Below, one piece after another: positions 1-8,360 of a DNA stretch of 64,000 bases. The stretch is from Nitratiruptor tergarcus DSM 16512 (GTDB lineage: Bacteria; Campylobacterota; Campylobacteria; Campylobacterales; Nitratiruptoraceae), in assembly GCF_027946175.1 (NCBI RefSeq), contig NZ_AP026671.1:1488001-1552000 (forward strand), given 5' to 3'. The notes under the pieces are model-generated. The model searched no databases and was not told where the DNA came from. It saw nothing but the letters and a program-made list of their open reading frames with translations. The position numbers and the translations under genes were made by a program. Position 1 is the first letter of the stretch. The number at the start of each line of letters is the position of its first letter.

Positions 1-71
1 AGATCATTTATTTTATAAAAAAGTCAGCATAAAAAAGAAGAAAGTTGTCTTATTTTTAAGTTTAGATCAAT

Positions 72-77
72 TATAAT
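72..77 (+). promoter_or_regulatory. -10 box (TATAAT) before the first operon
   Basis: A perfect TATAAT lies 25 bp before the ATG at 103, with a GGAAGGGAG ribosome site between them. The upstream bases are T/A-rich without a clear -35, as is usual for Campylobacterota housekeeping promoters. It probably drives the three genes from 103 to 3009. Confidence 0.6.
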
Positions 78-102
78 CTAGACAATAAAGGAAGGGAGAA
101 AA

Positions 103-651
103 ATGAAAAAGTTAGCATTTCTTTTTTCAATTATACTTTTTCTTGCATTTGAGGGATGTTCTCAAAAGTCTTTTACAGAATTTAAAACAAATATCAAAAA
201 TATTTTCACAAGCAAAAAAGCGAAAAAAAATCCTTATCTGATAAATTTTAAAAAATATTTTCCAAAAACTGTTTACCTGGGAAGACCAATACCAAAAGAG
301 TCAGTTATTGATCTCAATACTCCTATTGTTCCCAAAGAGTGCAAACCAGTAGGATGGATAAGTGTTCTTTTCCCTAAAGGACTTAATGTTAAGAGCATCA
401 TTTTTAAAGAGATATATGAAACAAAAAAAAGGGAGATGACAGCACTGAAAAAAAAGGCTGCCTCACATGGAATACGTTATATAAACTCCTATTTCGACAC
501 ATCTCACAGCCGTTTTGTAAAGGTATATGATCCTTATCTAAAAAAGACGCTCAACGCACAAATTACGCCTTTTAAACATATTATTATTGATAATGGAAAA
601 CTTTATCGGGAATCCGTCAGAGCATATAGATGTAAAAAGACAATAAAATAA
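103..651 (+). CDS. Hypothetical lipoprotein
   Basis: 182 aa. A hydrophobic N-terminus ends in a lipobox-like AFEGC, giving a predicted lipidated Cys19, so the product should be a membrane-anchored lipoprotein. The mature part is Lys-rich and has no domain I recognise. The ATG follows a GGAAGGGAG ribosome site. It is the first gene of a three-gene run, 22 bp before the transglutaminase-like gene, and may work with it. Export is well supported by the sequence. Function is unknown. Confidence 0.75.
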   Translation: MKKLAFLFSIILFLAFEGCSQKSFTEFKTNIKNIFTSKKAKKNPYLINFKKYFPKTVYLGRPIPKESVIDLNTPIVPKECKPVGWISVLFPKGLNVKSIIFKEIYETKKREMTALKKKAASHGIRYINSYFDTSHSRFVKVYDPYLKKTLNAQITPFKHIIIDNGKLYRESVRAYRCKKTIK

Positions 652-673
652 AATCGAGTAATAAAGGAAATAA

Positions 674-2377
674 ATGAAAAAGAAATTACTTATTGCTAGT
701 GGAGCATTAGCATTATTAGGTATTATCTTACTTATTTTAGGCCTTACCTATTTCAAAAATCGTGGAGAACTTGAATCGAAAATATATGTAAGAGATGCAA
801 TTATGCCTATGGCTTACAAGGTATATGGAAATCCTGAAGTAGAAAATGGAAAATATTATCTTGCAAAAGTGGTTTTTCATAATAGTGGAAAAGGTTATAT
901 CAAAAATTTAAAAATCTCTTACCGTGTACCTAAATTTATAGAGTGGACAACTCCAATGGAGTATGGGGAAGTTCTACCTGATCAAACAGTAGTGGATCTT
1001 TTCTATCCCCAATTTCCAGAAAAGATACTCAATATTTTAAATGCTACTCCAGCAAAATTAGAAATCAAATATAGTTATAATGACGGGGTAAAAAATTATG
1101 AATTTGTCAAAAGGAAAAATTTCCAAATTAGAGGAAGAAACGAGCTCATTTATACAGATACTCCTCCTGAAGAGATCTCTTCTGTATATGATCTTTATAC
1201 AAATGACAAACTCATTAGCTGTTTCGTTACACCAGAAGATCCCGTCATTAAATATTTTACACAACAACTGCAAAAAAATGTATTGCAAGGTTCTACTGCT
1301 GGCGCAGGTGCAGGAACACAAGAGGTTCTACGTTTTATGGAAGCTCTTTATAACTTTGAAAGAGCTGCAGGCATTGTGTATGGGGGTACACTTGGACTGC
1401 CAGAGAAGATAGGCGATAAGATTACAATAGTACAACATGTTCGTCTTCCAAGAGAAGTATTAACTGGGGGAGCAGGACTATGTATAGAACTTAGTACACT
1501 TTTTTGTAGTGTTGCAGAATCTGCCGGATTAGACACGGTAATATTTACAACAGAAAATCATGCCTTTCCTGGTGTAATTGTTGGAAACCAAATCATCGCT
1601 ATCGAAGCTACGGGTGTAGGGGGAGCGGGACTTGGAGGAAGCTTGAGTTTTCAACAAGCTGTTGAAGTTGGAATGAAAAATGTACAAAATTTTATGAGTG
1701 GTATGCCCATAAATGGCGCACGTCCAATTTCAATGCTCCATATAAATGACCTTCATAGAAAAGGATATAGACCTCCTGATCTTCAAGATGATCCAACACT
1801 TCGAAAAAAGATAGATGAAATATTTAATAAATTGATTGTGGGACCAGCACCGTCACCGTCACCAGCACCAATGCCTTCGCCAGCACCATCGCCTTCACCA
1901 GCGCCAATGCCGACACCTTCACCGGTACCAACGCCAGCACCTTCAGCTCAAATATATCAGGATCCTTCTGGACTTTTTAGTTTTCAATATCCCTCTAACT
2001 GGCAAATATTGCCTACACCAAATCCCTATGTTCCTTATCTTAAAGTTTTAGCAGTAGACCCTCAAGGTATACAAGACGCAGAAGTCTATATATTTAACAA
2101 TACCCAAAATATAGATCAGGCATTTTCTATGCTCTACAATTTAACGATACAAATGGGTGGACAAATGAACTATCAACCAGCAGGAGAAGTAAATATTAAT
2201 GGAAAAGTATATAAGCGTTATGCTGGCATAAAAAGTTCAAGGGAAATGCAAGTGAATTGGGTAGGATACTTTACGCATTCAAGTCAAGGAGTAGTTGGAT
2301 TTGTATTGAGCTCTACTTCAAATCAGCTCAATACTCCGGAGTTGATTTTAATAAAAAATAGTTTTAAGGTGCGATAA
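674..2377 (+). CDS. Membrane-anchored transglutaminase-like protein with Pro-rich linker
   Basis: 567 aa. One N-terminal membrane segment (about residues 5-27) is followed by an immunoglobulin-like stretch. A transglutaminase-like core follows: GGAGLCIEL carries the likely catalytic Cys (about residue 270), ENHAF the His (about 296), and an acidic residue follows in IAIEATG. This fold includes cysteine proteases and amide-bond enzymes, so the substrate is open. Residues about 393-425 are a Pro/Ala/Ser/Met linker of PxPSPAP type. The C-terminal ~145 residues (from about DPSGLFSFQYPSNW) resemble PsbP/DUF1795-like domains. The stop overlaps the next start by one base (TAATG). Fold call is fairly sure, activity is not. 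Confidence 0.75.
   Translation: MKKKLLIASGALALLGIILLILGLTYFKNRGELESKIYVRDAIMPMAYKVYGNPEVENGKYYLAKVVFHNSGKGYIKNLKISYRVPKFIEWTTPMEYGEVLPDQTVVDLFYPQFPEKILNILNATPAKLEIKYSYNDGVKNYEFVKRKNFQIRGRNELIYTDTPPEEISSVYDLYTNDKLISCFVTPEDPVIKYFTQQLQKNVLQGSTAGAGAGTQEVLRFMEALYNFERAAGIVYGGTLGLPEKIGDKITIVQHVRLPREVLTGGAGLCIELSTLFCSVAESAGLDTVIFTTENHAFPGVIVGNQIIAIEATGVGGAGLGGSLSFQQAVEVGMKNVQNFMSGMPINGARPISMLHINDLHRKGYRPPDLQDDPTLRKKIDEIFNKLIVGPAPSPSPAPMPSPAPSPSPAPMPTPSPVPTPAPSAQIYQDPSGLFSFQYPSNWQILPTPNPYVPYLKVLAVDPQGIQDAEVYIFNNTQNIDQAFSMLYNLTIQMGGQMNYQPAGEVNINGKVYKRYAGIKSSREMQVNWVGYFTHSSQGVVGFVLSSTSNQLNTPELILIKNSFKVR
1846..1950 (+). repeat. Degenerate Pro-rich coding repeat
   Basis: An in-frame, locally GC-rich tract of repeated CCA/CCG/CCT with GCA/TCG/TCA codons encodes a PAPSP/PAPMP linker. 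It joins the transglutaminase-like core to the C-terminal domain. Such linkers often span peptidoglycan or separate domains. Confidence 0.8.
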
Positions 2378-3009
2378 TGAAAAAGATATTTGTTTTAATC
2401 CTGCTAACACTTTCTTTATTTGCTGAAAAGATTATTATTCAATTAGATGTGAATGTTAATGAATGTGGAGACGCAAAAATTACATGGACGCAAAAAGCGA
2501 CTGCTTTTCAATGGAAAATGCTCGTTCAAAAGTATGGAAACAACCCTGCACTTCTTAAAAGAGAAATTATAGCCTCTCTACCAGGATATGAACTTACCAA
2601 TTTTTCATTCAAACGCAATGATATCGAGAGGACAATGATATTCTCATTCGACGCAAAAGGAGTTGTAAAATATAAAGGCAATGGTATTTGGCATTTCAAA
2701 TATGAAAAGAAATTCACCCCAAGAAAAATCTCGCCTACCGAGTGGTTTTTTACTGATACAGAAAACGAAGGAAATATTTTAGCAGAGTATGACATCTCAT
2801 TAAAACTTCCTCAAAGAGCAAAAAAAGCTCATTTAACAACTAATGAGTTTGACGAAAAAGTTTTAGAGTACTTTCTTAAACCAACCATTTTTCAACGAAT
2901 TTCTATAGTAACCTATATAGGAATCGGTTTAATTTTTATCGCTCTTGTATTAGCGCTCATTGCACTATTTTACAAAGAAAAGCCACAAAAGATAGAAAAT
3001 CAAAAATAG
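2377..3009 (+). CDS. Exported protein with C-terminal membrane anchor, unknown function
   Basis: 210 aa. It has a cleavable signal peptide (ending LSLFAEK), a mature part beginning with a beta-rich IIIQLDVNVNECGDAKITW segment, and one C-terminal membrane helix (about residues 175-200) followed by a short Lys-rich tail. The bulk would therefore sit in the periplasm, tethered to the inner membrane. The start overlaps the transglutaminase-like stop by one base, so the two are translationally coupled. The N-terminal part loosely recalls the exposed domain of DUF2207 proteins, but I do not claim homology. Confidence 0.7.
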   Translation: MKKIFVLILLTLSLFAEKIIIQLDVNVNECGDAKITWTQKATAFQWKMLVQKYGNNPALLKREIIASLPGYELTNFSFKRNDIERTMIFSFDAKGVVKYKGNGIWHFKYEKKFTPRKISPTEWFFTDTENEGNILAEYDISLKLPQRAKKAHLTTNEFDEKVLEYFLKPTIFQRISIVTYIGIGLIFIALVLALIALFYKEKPQKIENQK

Positions 3010-3015
3010 TTTTAT

Positions 3016-3058
3016 CTATACTCTCTATGGAGTATAGAACTCCCATCTCAACTTTTTT
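3016..3058 (+). terminator. Probable terminator after the first operon
   Basis: An 8-bp perfect stem (CTATACTC / GAGTATAG, 3016-3023 and 3030-3037) with a six-base loop is followed 15 bases later by a run of six T. The T-run is further away than in a textbook intrinsic terminator, so confidence is moderate. Confidence 0.4.
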
Positions 3059-3129
3059 GAAATGTGTCGAATAGTTTGTTATCACTAAAATATTAAATAT
3101 ATTACACTTTCATATTGAAGAAAAAAATC

Positions 3130-5427
3130 TTATTTACAAACTATATCGCCAACATTTATAAAGGGCTCTTTTGACTCAGGCACAAAGAGAGTAAATCTAC
3201 ACTCCTTTCCGTCTTTAAAAATATGGGCAGGATATCTACCACTTTTAAGACCCTCAATATAGAAAAAGCCTTTTTCACCTGTAACACTCTCTATTTTTTT
3301 ACCTTCTACATTTATATCAAGGCCTGCAAACTCTACAGGTACTTTTTTCTCTTTTTCTATCCAAAATATTTTTCCTTCAACTGCATTCAATCTCCCTATC
3401 TCAAATTTTACAATTCCTCCACTTCTGTAATAAGGAGCAACGTGTTTTGTAGATTCCTTTAGGGTAAATTCCATAGGCAGGTCATTTGCGGATATTGAAA
3501 TAGGATTGTCATAATAAGATACAAGGCCAGGAACAACAAGTTTGCCACTCTCTGAAGTCTCCCCCATAAATTGTCCACCAAGTCTCACCTTTGCACCTTT
3601 CAACCCTGTATCTACAAGAGCAAAACCGTCATAGATAGGTGCAGAAGGATGCACCTCTCCTCCCGCTACTACAAGGGCACCTCTTGCCCCAAGGCTTATA
3701 GAACCTAAATTCTCTGTCTTTTGATATTCGCCTATAAGATGCCCAAACTCATGATGATATTCGACTCTTCCATAGCCACGCCATTCTCCACTGCTATCAT
3801 GTTGATTTCTATTAACCTGCAGTCTATATCCAACACCAGGACCTCTTGGCGGATTCTTAGAGAGTGAAAGAGTGCTGTTTTGCTGTCCAACCCTTGAGGT
3901 ATGTTGAAGAGACGCGTAGCGACTTTTACCAAGAGGTAGGAGTATGCCAAAAGTAAAGATATCTTCTGTTTTGGAAGTTAACCACTGCCTTTGAAAGGTT
4001 AGAAAAATATTTCCTACTTTTAAAAAAGGTCTGTGGTAGTGGATAGAAAGAGCTTTTGTCTTTGAATTATCATGATTCTTGTTCCATGAAAAGACCGAAG
4101 AAATGCTCCCTTGTGGACCAACACTAAAACTAACTCTTACTGCCCAGTTAAGAGATGAATTATTTGTTTCTAAAAGATCTGTATACTCTTTAGAGAATTT
4201 TCTCAAAGTAAAACCAAGACTTATTCTTTTTTGAGTGGGAATGTTTATGCCCAAAGAGCCCGCATAGCCTGCCTCTCCCTCTTTTTGGCTCAAAGCAGTT
4301 GAGAATCTCATCTCTGCTTTTGAAAAGAGTGAAGTAGTTGCTTCTACTCCCGCATTTGCAATCTCATCATCTACTTCCGCACGCAAACCCATAGTTAGAT
4401 AATCTGTAAGGCCTCGTCTCATATATCCCAATAGGGCAGCCCTGCCATAATGGAAATTTTCTTTTCCAATATCTTCTCTCCTAAAACCAAATGCAAGACT
4501 ATACTCTGTAACTCCCTGCCCGAGCATACGCGATGGTATATAAAATGGTCTTTCAATAACAGTTTCCTTCCCAAGGGCATCTCTTATAATCAGAGTGATT
4601 TTGCCACTACCTGGCATTGCAGGTAGGTTCTCTATTCTAAATGGACCAGGTGGTAATTCAAGCCTTTGATAGAGTGCACCATTAAGATAAACCTCTACCG
4701 TTGAAGGTGTCTCAAGAACCCCTTCTATACCTAAATTTGGATAGCGAAGAAGATAGGGATTGAGAGAAAAATTTCGTTCTATTTTCACTCCTCCAAGCAA
4801 AAGATTGCTTCCAAGTTCTCCCGAAGTAGCACTGAAGTCCCCTATCACTACTCTGTGCAACTTATCTGGCTTGTCAATTGTAATACTGCTTGAGAGCCTA
4901 TGGAGGCTATTCACACTCTCTGACTTAGCATAAGATAGATCCGAATAAAAAAGCAATTCTTCTAATCTCAAAGCTGCCTCAAAGTTGCCATTAAATGTTT
5001 CATTATTCAAATGATCATCCGCATAGTATCTCAGATAGTAATTGAGGTAAAAAGCATTATCCTTCAAATACTCTAACTCATGAATTTCTCTTTTTCTCTT
5101 GATGGCAACATTTGTGGGAGTCAGTAGTCTTGGATCAACTGTAATTTCCAAGAGTGCCTTCTTTTCATTTACACTAAAATTCAAATCCTTAATGGAATTA
5201 AGTGAAATTAAACCTGTCTTTTTCTTTGCCCTGAAGGGTTTTTTGAGTCCAATACTTCTAAGAAAATCTTCTGTGACCAAGATATCTTTGTCTGGAGTGA
5301 TGGAGACTATAAAATCTCCTTTTACCTGCCCATTTACTACAACCCTTAAGACAGCCTCTATATTTAAAGATGCGAAACATACATAAACAAAGATAAAAAT
5401 ATAGAAAAACCATCCCAATTTTCGCAT
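3130..5427 (-). CDS. Fimbrial outer-membrane usher (FimD/PapC/CsuD type)
   Basis: 765 aa. After a signal peptide, an N-terminal domain (VVVNGQVKGDFIVSITPD, then a TEDFLRSIGLK-like segment) is the usher N-domain type. The segment VEVYLNGALYQRLELPPGPF with IENLPAMPGSGKITLIIRD is a hallmark of ushers. The long Ser/Arg-rich middle would form the beta-barrel. The C-terminus (GFFYIEGLKSGRYPA) is a small beta domain. The usher is the outer-membrane pore through which chaperone-bound subunits are assembled. It lies 1 bp downstream of the chaperone gene and is co-transcribed with it. It is on the short side for ushers, closer to the Csu/spore-coat-U branch. Confidence 0.9.
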   Translation of the reverse strand: MRKLGWFFYIFIFVYVCFASLNIEAVLRVVVNGQVKGDFIVSITPDKDILVTEDFLRSIGLKKPFRAKKKTGLISLNSIKDLNFSVNEKKALLEITVDPRLLTPTNVAIKRKREIHELEYLKDNAFYLNYYLRYYADDHLNNETFNGNFEAALRLEELLFYSDLSYAKSESVNSLHRLSSSITIDKPDKLHRVVIGDFSATSGELGSNLLLGGVKIERNFSLNPYLLRYPNLGIEGVLETPSTVEVYLNGALYQRLELPPGPFRIENLPAMPGSGKITLIIRDALGKETVIERPFYIPSRMLGQGVTEYSLAFGFRREDIGKENFHYGRAALLGYMRRGLTDYLTMGLRAEVDDEIANAGVEATTSLFSKAEMRFSTALSQKEGEAGYAGSLGINIPTQKRISLGFTLRKFSKEYTDLLETNNSSLNWAVRVSFSVGPQGSISSVFSWNKNHDNSKTKALSIHYHRPFLKVGNIFLTFQRQWLTSKTEDIFTFGILLPLGKSRYASLQHTSRVGQQNSTLSLSKNPPRGPGVGYRLQVNRNQHDSSGEWRGYGRVEYHHEFGHLIGEYQKTENLGSISLGARGALVVAGGEVHPSAPIYDGFALVDTGLKGAKVRLGGQFMGETSESGKLVVPGLVSYYDNPISISANDLPMEFTLKESTKHVAPYYRSGGIVKFEIGRLNAVEGKIFWIEKEKKVPVEFAGLDINVEGKKIESVTGEKGFFYIEGLKSGRYPAHIFKDGKECRFTLFVPESKEPFINVGDIVCK

Positions 5428-5428
5428 A

Positions 5429-6172
5429 TTACTGACTGCAAACCCTTTTTTTAGGTAAACTGAAAATAGATGACTTTTCTATTTTTTCTGTTTTTACTTT
5501 TACCTCAAGAGATGTCGTCCTTTTACACTCTTTGCTGCCTATGTTAATCACATAGCGCTTCTTAGCACCAGGTAGAATATACCACCCTCGTATGTTTTTA
5601 TGAAAAGTCTCTTTTTGGTTCCGATCAAAACCTCTCCAGGAGATCTCCTTCACCATAATATGGACACTTCCGCTATTCTTAACATCTACGCTCATTTTTC
5701 CACTCTCTACTTTCAAGTCCTTAATCTCAAAGGAGCGTTTAATATTTTCTGGAGCCACAAACACTGGTAAATCTATCTTTAAAGCAATCGTAATTTTCTT
5801 ATCTCCAGGCTTTGAAACAGGTATCTCCCTTACAAAGATTCTATAGGTCCTCTCAACCTTTAGCTTCTCTCCCTTGTAAGCAATCCTTATCACTCTTTCA
5901 CTTTTAGGTTCAAGTTTTAGCATTTTTGGAAAAAACACGAGACCTTTAGGCTCGCTATAAATGGGTTTTCCATTCTTATTCTGCTCCCATGAGTAACCGC
6001 CAACTTGGATATATATAGATCTCTTTTGGGGATTATAGACCCTGATCTCACCACTTTTTTTCTTGGAATCGAGGTATATCTTAACTGGATAAACCATGAA
6101 GGAACCAGCCCAACCTTGCAAGGAAAAGAAGAGAAGGAAGAGAAAAAGAAAACCATTTTTAAAATCTCTCAT
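5429..6172 (-). CDS. Periplasmic fimbrial chaperone (PapD-like)
   Basis: About 247 aa. It carries a signal peptide and the two immunoglobulin-like domains of PapD-type chaperones: an N-terminal FMVYPVKIYLDSKKKSGEI strand, RSIYIQVGGYSWEQN, then FFPKMLKLEPKSERVIRIA and YRIFVREIPV, all in the family order. It would bind the SCPU subunit by donor-strand complementation and deliver it to the usher. A GTG at 6178 also opens the frame, but the ATG at 6172 has an AAGGA at better spacing, so I prefer 6172. Confidence 0.88.
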   Translation of the reverse strand: MRDFKNGFLFLFLLFFSLQGWAGSFMVYPVKIYLDSKKKSGEIRVYNPQKRSIYIQVGGYSWEQNKNGKPIYSEPKGLVFFPKMLKLEPKSERVIRIAYKGEKLKVERTYRIFVREIPVSKPGDKKITIALKIDLPVFVAPENIKRSFEIKDLKVESGKMSVDVKNSGSVHIMVKEISWRGFDRNQKETFHKNIRGWYILPGAKKRYVINIGSKECKRTTSLEVKVKTEKIEKSSIFSLPKKRVCSQ

Positions 6173-6215
6173 ATTCACAGATCCTTATTGTATAACAGGG
6201 CAAAGCCCTGCTCCG

Positions 6216-6704
6216 TCAATAGACGACTGTTACAGTAAGTGTATCTGTATAGGTGCCGGCAGGCACAAGAGAGGGGATCCCGAATAGTTTACCATACACC
6301 GTGTATGTCTGAGCACTACCCGTACCTGTACCATTCACACATGTCCCGCTATGTGTGCCCGCACTGGTACAAGAATCCCCCCATAACTGGGTGTATGCAT
6401 CATCCTGATACAACTCATACTCTAATAAGCAACTTCCTCCTGTATTAAAGCATCGTGAATCTGGTTGACCATTACTACTACCTATCCCTATCAGATAATT
6501 CAGTCCATTTGCAACAGTTACTTCAATGGTTGTTGTTGCTGTAGTTTCCTGTGTATAACTTCCTGTTCCAAAGTCAAGGTTATGTGCTGTTATAGTCACT
6601 GCCTCCGGGACTGTTGCACTCACTTGCAGTGTGGTAGTAGTTTCAGCTGCCAAAAGAATAGAGCCTGATATGACCAATCCAGCCATTAAAGCTAATCTTT
6701 TCAT
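6216..6704 (-). CDS. Spore-coat-U (SCPU) family fimbrial subunit
   Basis: 162 aa. Signal peptide ending LLAAE, then a Thr-rich beta domain. The C-terminal half is typical of SCPU: LEYELYQDDAYTQLWGD, YTVYGKLFG and AGTYTDTLTVTVVY. Four Cys could form disulfides. It is the first gene of a subunit-chaperone-usher run on the minus strand and has a strong AGGAGGTGGG ribosome site, which fits high expression of a pilin. Only one subunit gene is visible and no separate tip adhesin. Confidence 0.88.
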   Translation of the reverse strand: MKRLALMAGLVISGSILLAAETTTTLQVSATVPEAVTITAHNLDFGTGSYTQETTATTTIEVTVANGLNYLIGIGSSNGQPDSRCFNTGGSCLLEYELYQDDAYTQLWGDSCTSAGTHSGTCVNGTGTGSAQTYTVYGKLFGIPSLVPAGTYTDTLTVTVVY

Positions 6705-6733
6705 AACCCACCTCCTATTAATGAGTTATATTT

Positions 6734-6739
6734 ATTATA
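6734..6739 (-). promoter_or_regulatory. Candidate -10 of the fimbrial operon
   Basis: TATAAT on the minus strand, 30 bp before the pilin ATG. It is immediately preceded, in the direction of transcription, by a 7-bp tandem repeat that fills the -10/-35 spacer region. Confidence 0.45.
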
Positions 6740-6740
6740 T

Positions 6741-6767
6741 TAAATAATAAATAATAAATAATAAATA
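6741..6767. repeat. 7-bp tandem repeat (TAAATAA, ~4 copies) in the fimbrial promoter
   Basis: Three perfect TAAATAA units (6741-6761) plus a partial fourth. The tract sits directly upstream of the predicted -10 box of the fimbrial subunit gene, where a change in copy number would change promoter spacing. It is seen directly in the sequence. A role in phase variation is inference. Confidence 0.8.
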
Positions 6768-7025
6768 TTATCAAGTATATAACTTATTTTTTTCAGATAT
6801 AATATATTTATATTCATAATTATAAAAATATAATATTTTAATTGTCGTACAAGAAGAAAAGAAGAAATATATTGATAGCTTTTTATTTTTATTGAAAAAG
6901 TGGAAGATAAATACAACTTCTAAAGAAGAAATATAAATAATCTTTGTCTTTTATATAAGCTTTTTAATATATTTTATATAATTTCATGATTTTATACTAT
7001 CCAATTACTAACAATATGCACTATT

Positions 7026-8126
7026 TTAATGCACTAAAGTACCTGTTGTCATACCTCCAAATATTTTGTTTTGAAATGAAAAAACCAAACCAGTTCTTGG
7101 ATCAACTGTAGCTACACCCCATATTACACCATTCCAAGAAACTGATACTTGATTGCCTTTTGCTACCATTGTAACACCTATGCCAGGCAATGAAAGAGTA
7201 TAGCCATGTAAAAGCACAGGATGATAATAGTGAGGGCCCATAAAACGGAGCCCCCATGCTTCTTTGGAATTTAGCGGTGCGCTACTATTATCCATAGTTG
7301 TAATATTAAATCTGGCTAGTTCTCCATCATTGCCCATAGGTTGTACCTGAATGCGCCCAGTTGGAACTGCCATTCCTGTATATTGCTCAACTGTCTGTAA
7401 TTGATAAAGAGCACTCATCCTAGCAGCTGCTGGAAGTGATGGCAATGAAGGAAGCTGCACACTACCTTTTTGCAAAAACGATACTTTAGTTACAGTTGAG
7501 CCGGCGGTTTCAACTCCACTCCATGAAACAGTTTCAAAATCTAGCACAAGACCAGATCTCACATCATATTTAATAACTTGCTTCGTCACCCCTTTTCCAC
7601 GAGGTGCATATTCAAAGATGACAAGTCCAGGCTGTCCACTAATGGCAATACCTTGACGTCTTGCCTGCTCAATTGATTGAGGGGAAAGCATTGCTGCCAT
7701 TCTTTGAGGATCTACCCAAAAAAGACCATCGCCTCTTTTACCTAAAACTTTAGGAATTAACGAAACACCCATTTTGCTTGCCTGCACTTCTATTCCAAGA
7801 ACTCTATTTGGTTCCACAGCACAAACCACATATGCAGTCGACATTACTAGATAACTAGCAGAACCTCCACCTCGGTTTCCACCTTCACTTCTATAGTAGA
7901 CTACTAATCCAGGCTTTATCCAAGAAGGCAGTTGTCCTTGAGAGAATAACCCAAATCCCATGCCGAAATGTGGTCCATTACTTAATGGTCCTATTCCTTT
8001 TCTAAAATCTTGACCTTGAGCCGTAAAGGCAAATAAAAAGAAAAAAAATAGATAAGGTAGTAAAAATAGTCTTTTTAGTTGCCTAAAACTATGATCTTTC
8101 TTTAAAGCTACTACTATATTTTTCAT
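7026..8126 (-). CDS. Exported protein of unknown function
   Basis: 366 aa. Basic N-terminus and a Phe/Leu-rich hydrophobic segment ending FAFTAQGQ, a plausible Sec signal. The mature protein is Gly/Ser-rich with many short beta-like stretches (for example YRSEGGNRGGGSASYLVM and VIKYDVRSGLVLDFETV), so a periplasmic or surface beta protein is plausible. An AAAGGA ribosome site precedes the ATG. I recognise no family. Its composition is less Lys-rich than its neighbours. It may be transcribed alone, since intergenic spacers of 234 and 321 bp flank it. Confidence 0.7.
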   Translation of the reverse strand: MKNIVVALKKDHSFRQLKRLFLLPYLFFFFLFAFTAQGQDFRKGIGPLSNGPHFGMGFGLFSQGQLPSWIKPGLVVYYRSEGGNRGGGSASYLVMSTAYVVCAVEPNRVLGIEVQASKMGVSLIPKVLGKRGDGLFWVDPQRMAAMLSPQSIEQARRQGIAISGQPGLVIFEYAPRGKGVTKQVIKYDVRSGLVLDFETVSWSGVETAGSTVTKVSFLQKGSVQLPSLPSLPAAARMSALYQLQTVEQYTGMAVPTGRIQVQPMGNDGELARFNITTMDNSSAPLNSKEAWGLRFMGPHYYHPVLLHGYTLSLPGIGVTMVAKGNQVSVSWNGVIWGVATVDPRTGLVFSFQNKIFGGMTTGTLVH

Positions 8127-8360
8127 TTTTAATCCTTTTTAATATTTTATAGTTAAATAAATTATATTACATTTTATGATTAAAATGCAAAAAGATAATT
8201 ATTTATTCCAAGAAAATAGGAATGGCTAGTTTCTAAGATTTACATTTGTCGCATTTCATTAATATAGCAGCCAAAGAAGCGAATATTGACAAGTCTTAAA
8301 ATTATTTTAAAAATTATTTTAATATACATTATATTCAGCAAAAATCTATTTAGTAATAAT

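Larger units (their letters stand above)
6705..7025. other. AT-rich intergenic region upstream of the fimbrial operon
   Basis: About 320 bp. It contains the fimbrial ribosome site, the candidate -10 and the 7-bp repeat, then very AT-rich sequence with no ORF or clear RNA structure up to the stop of the next minus-strand gene. Confidence 0.6.
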
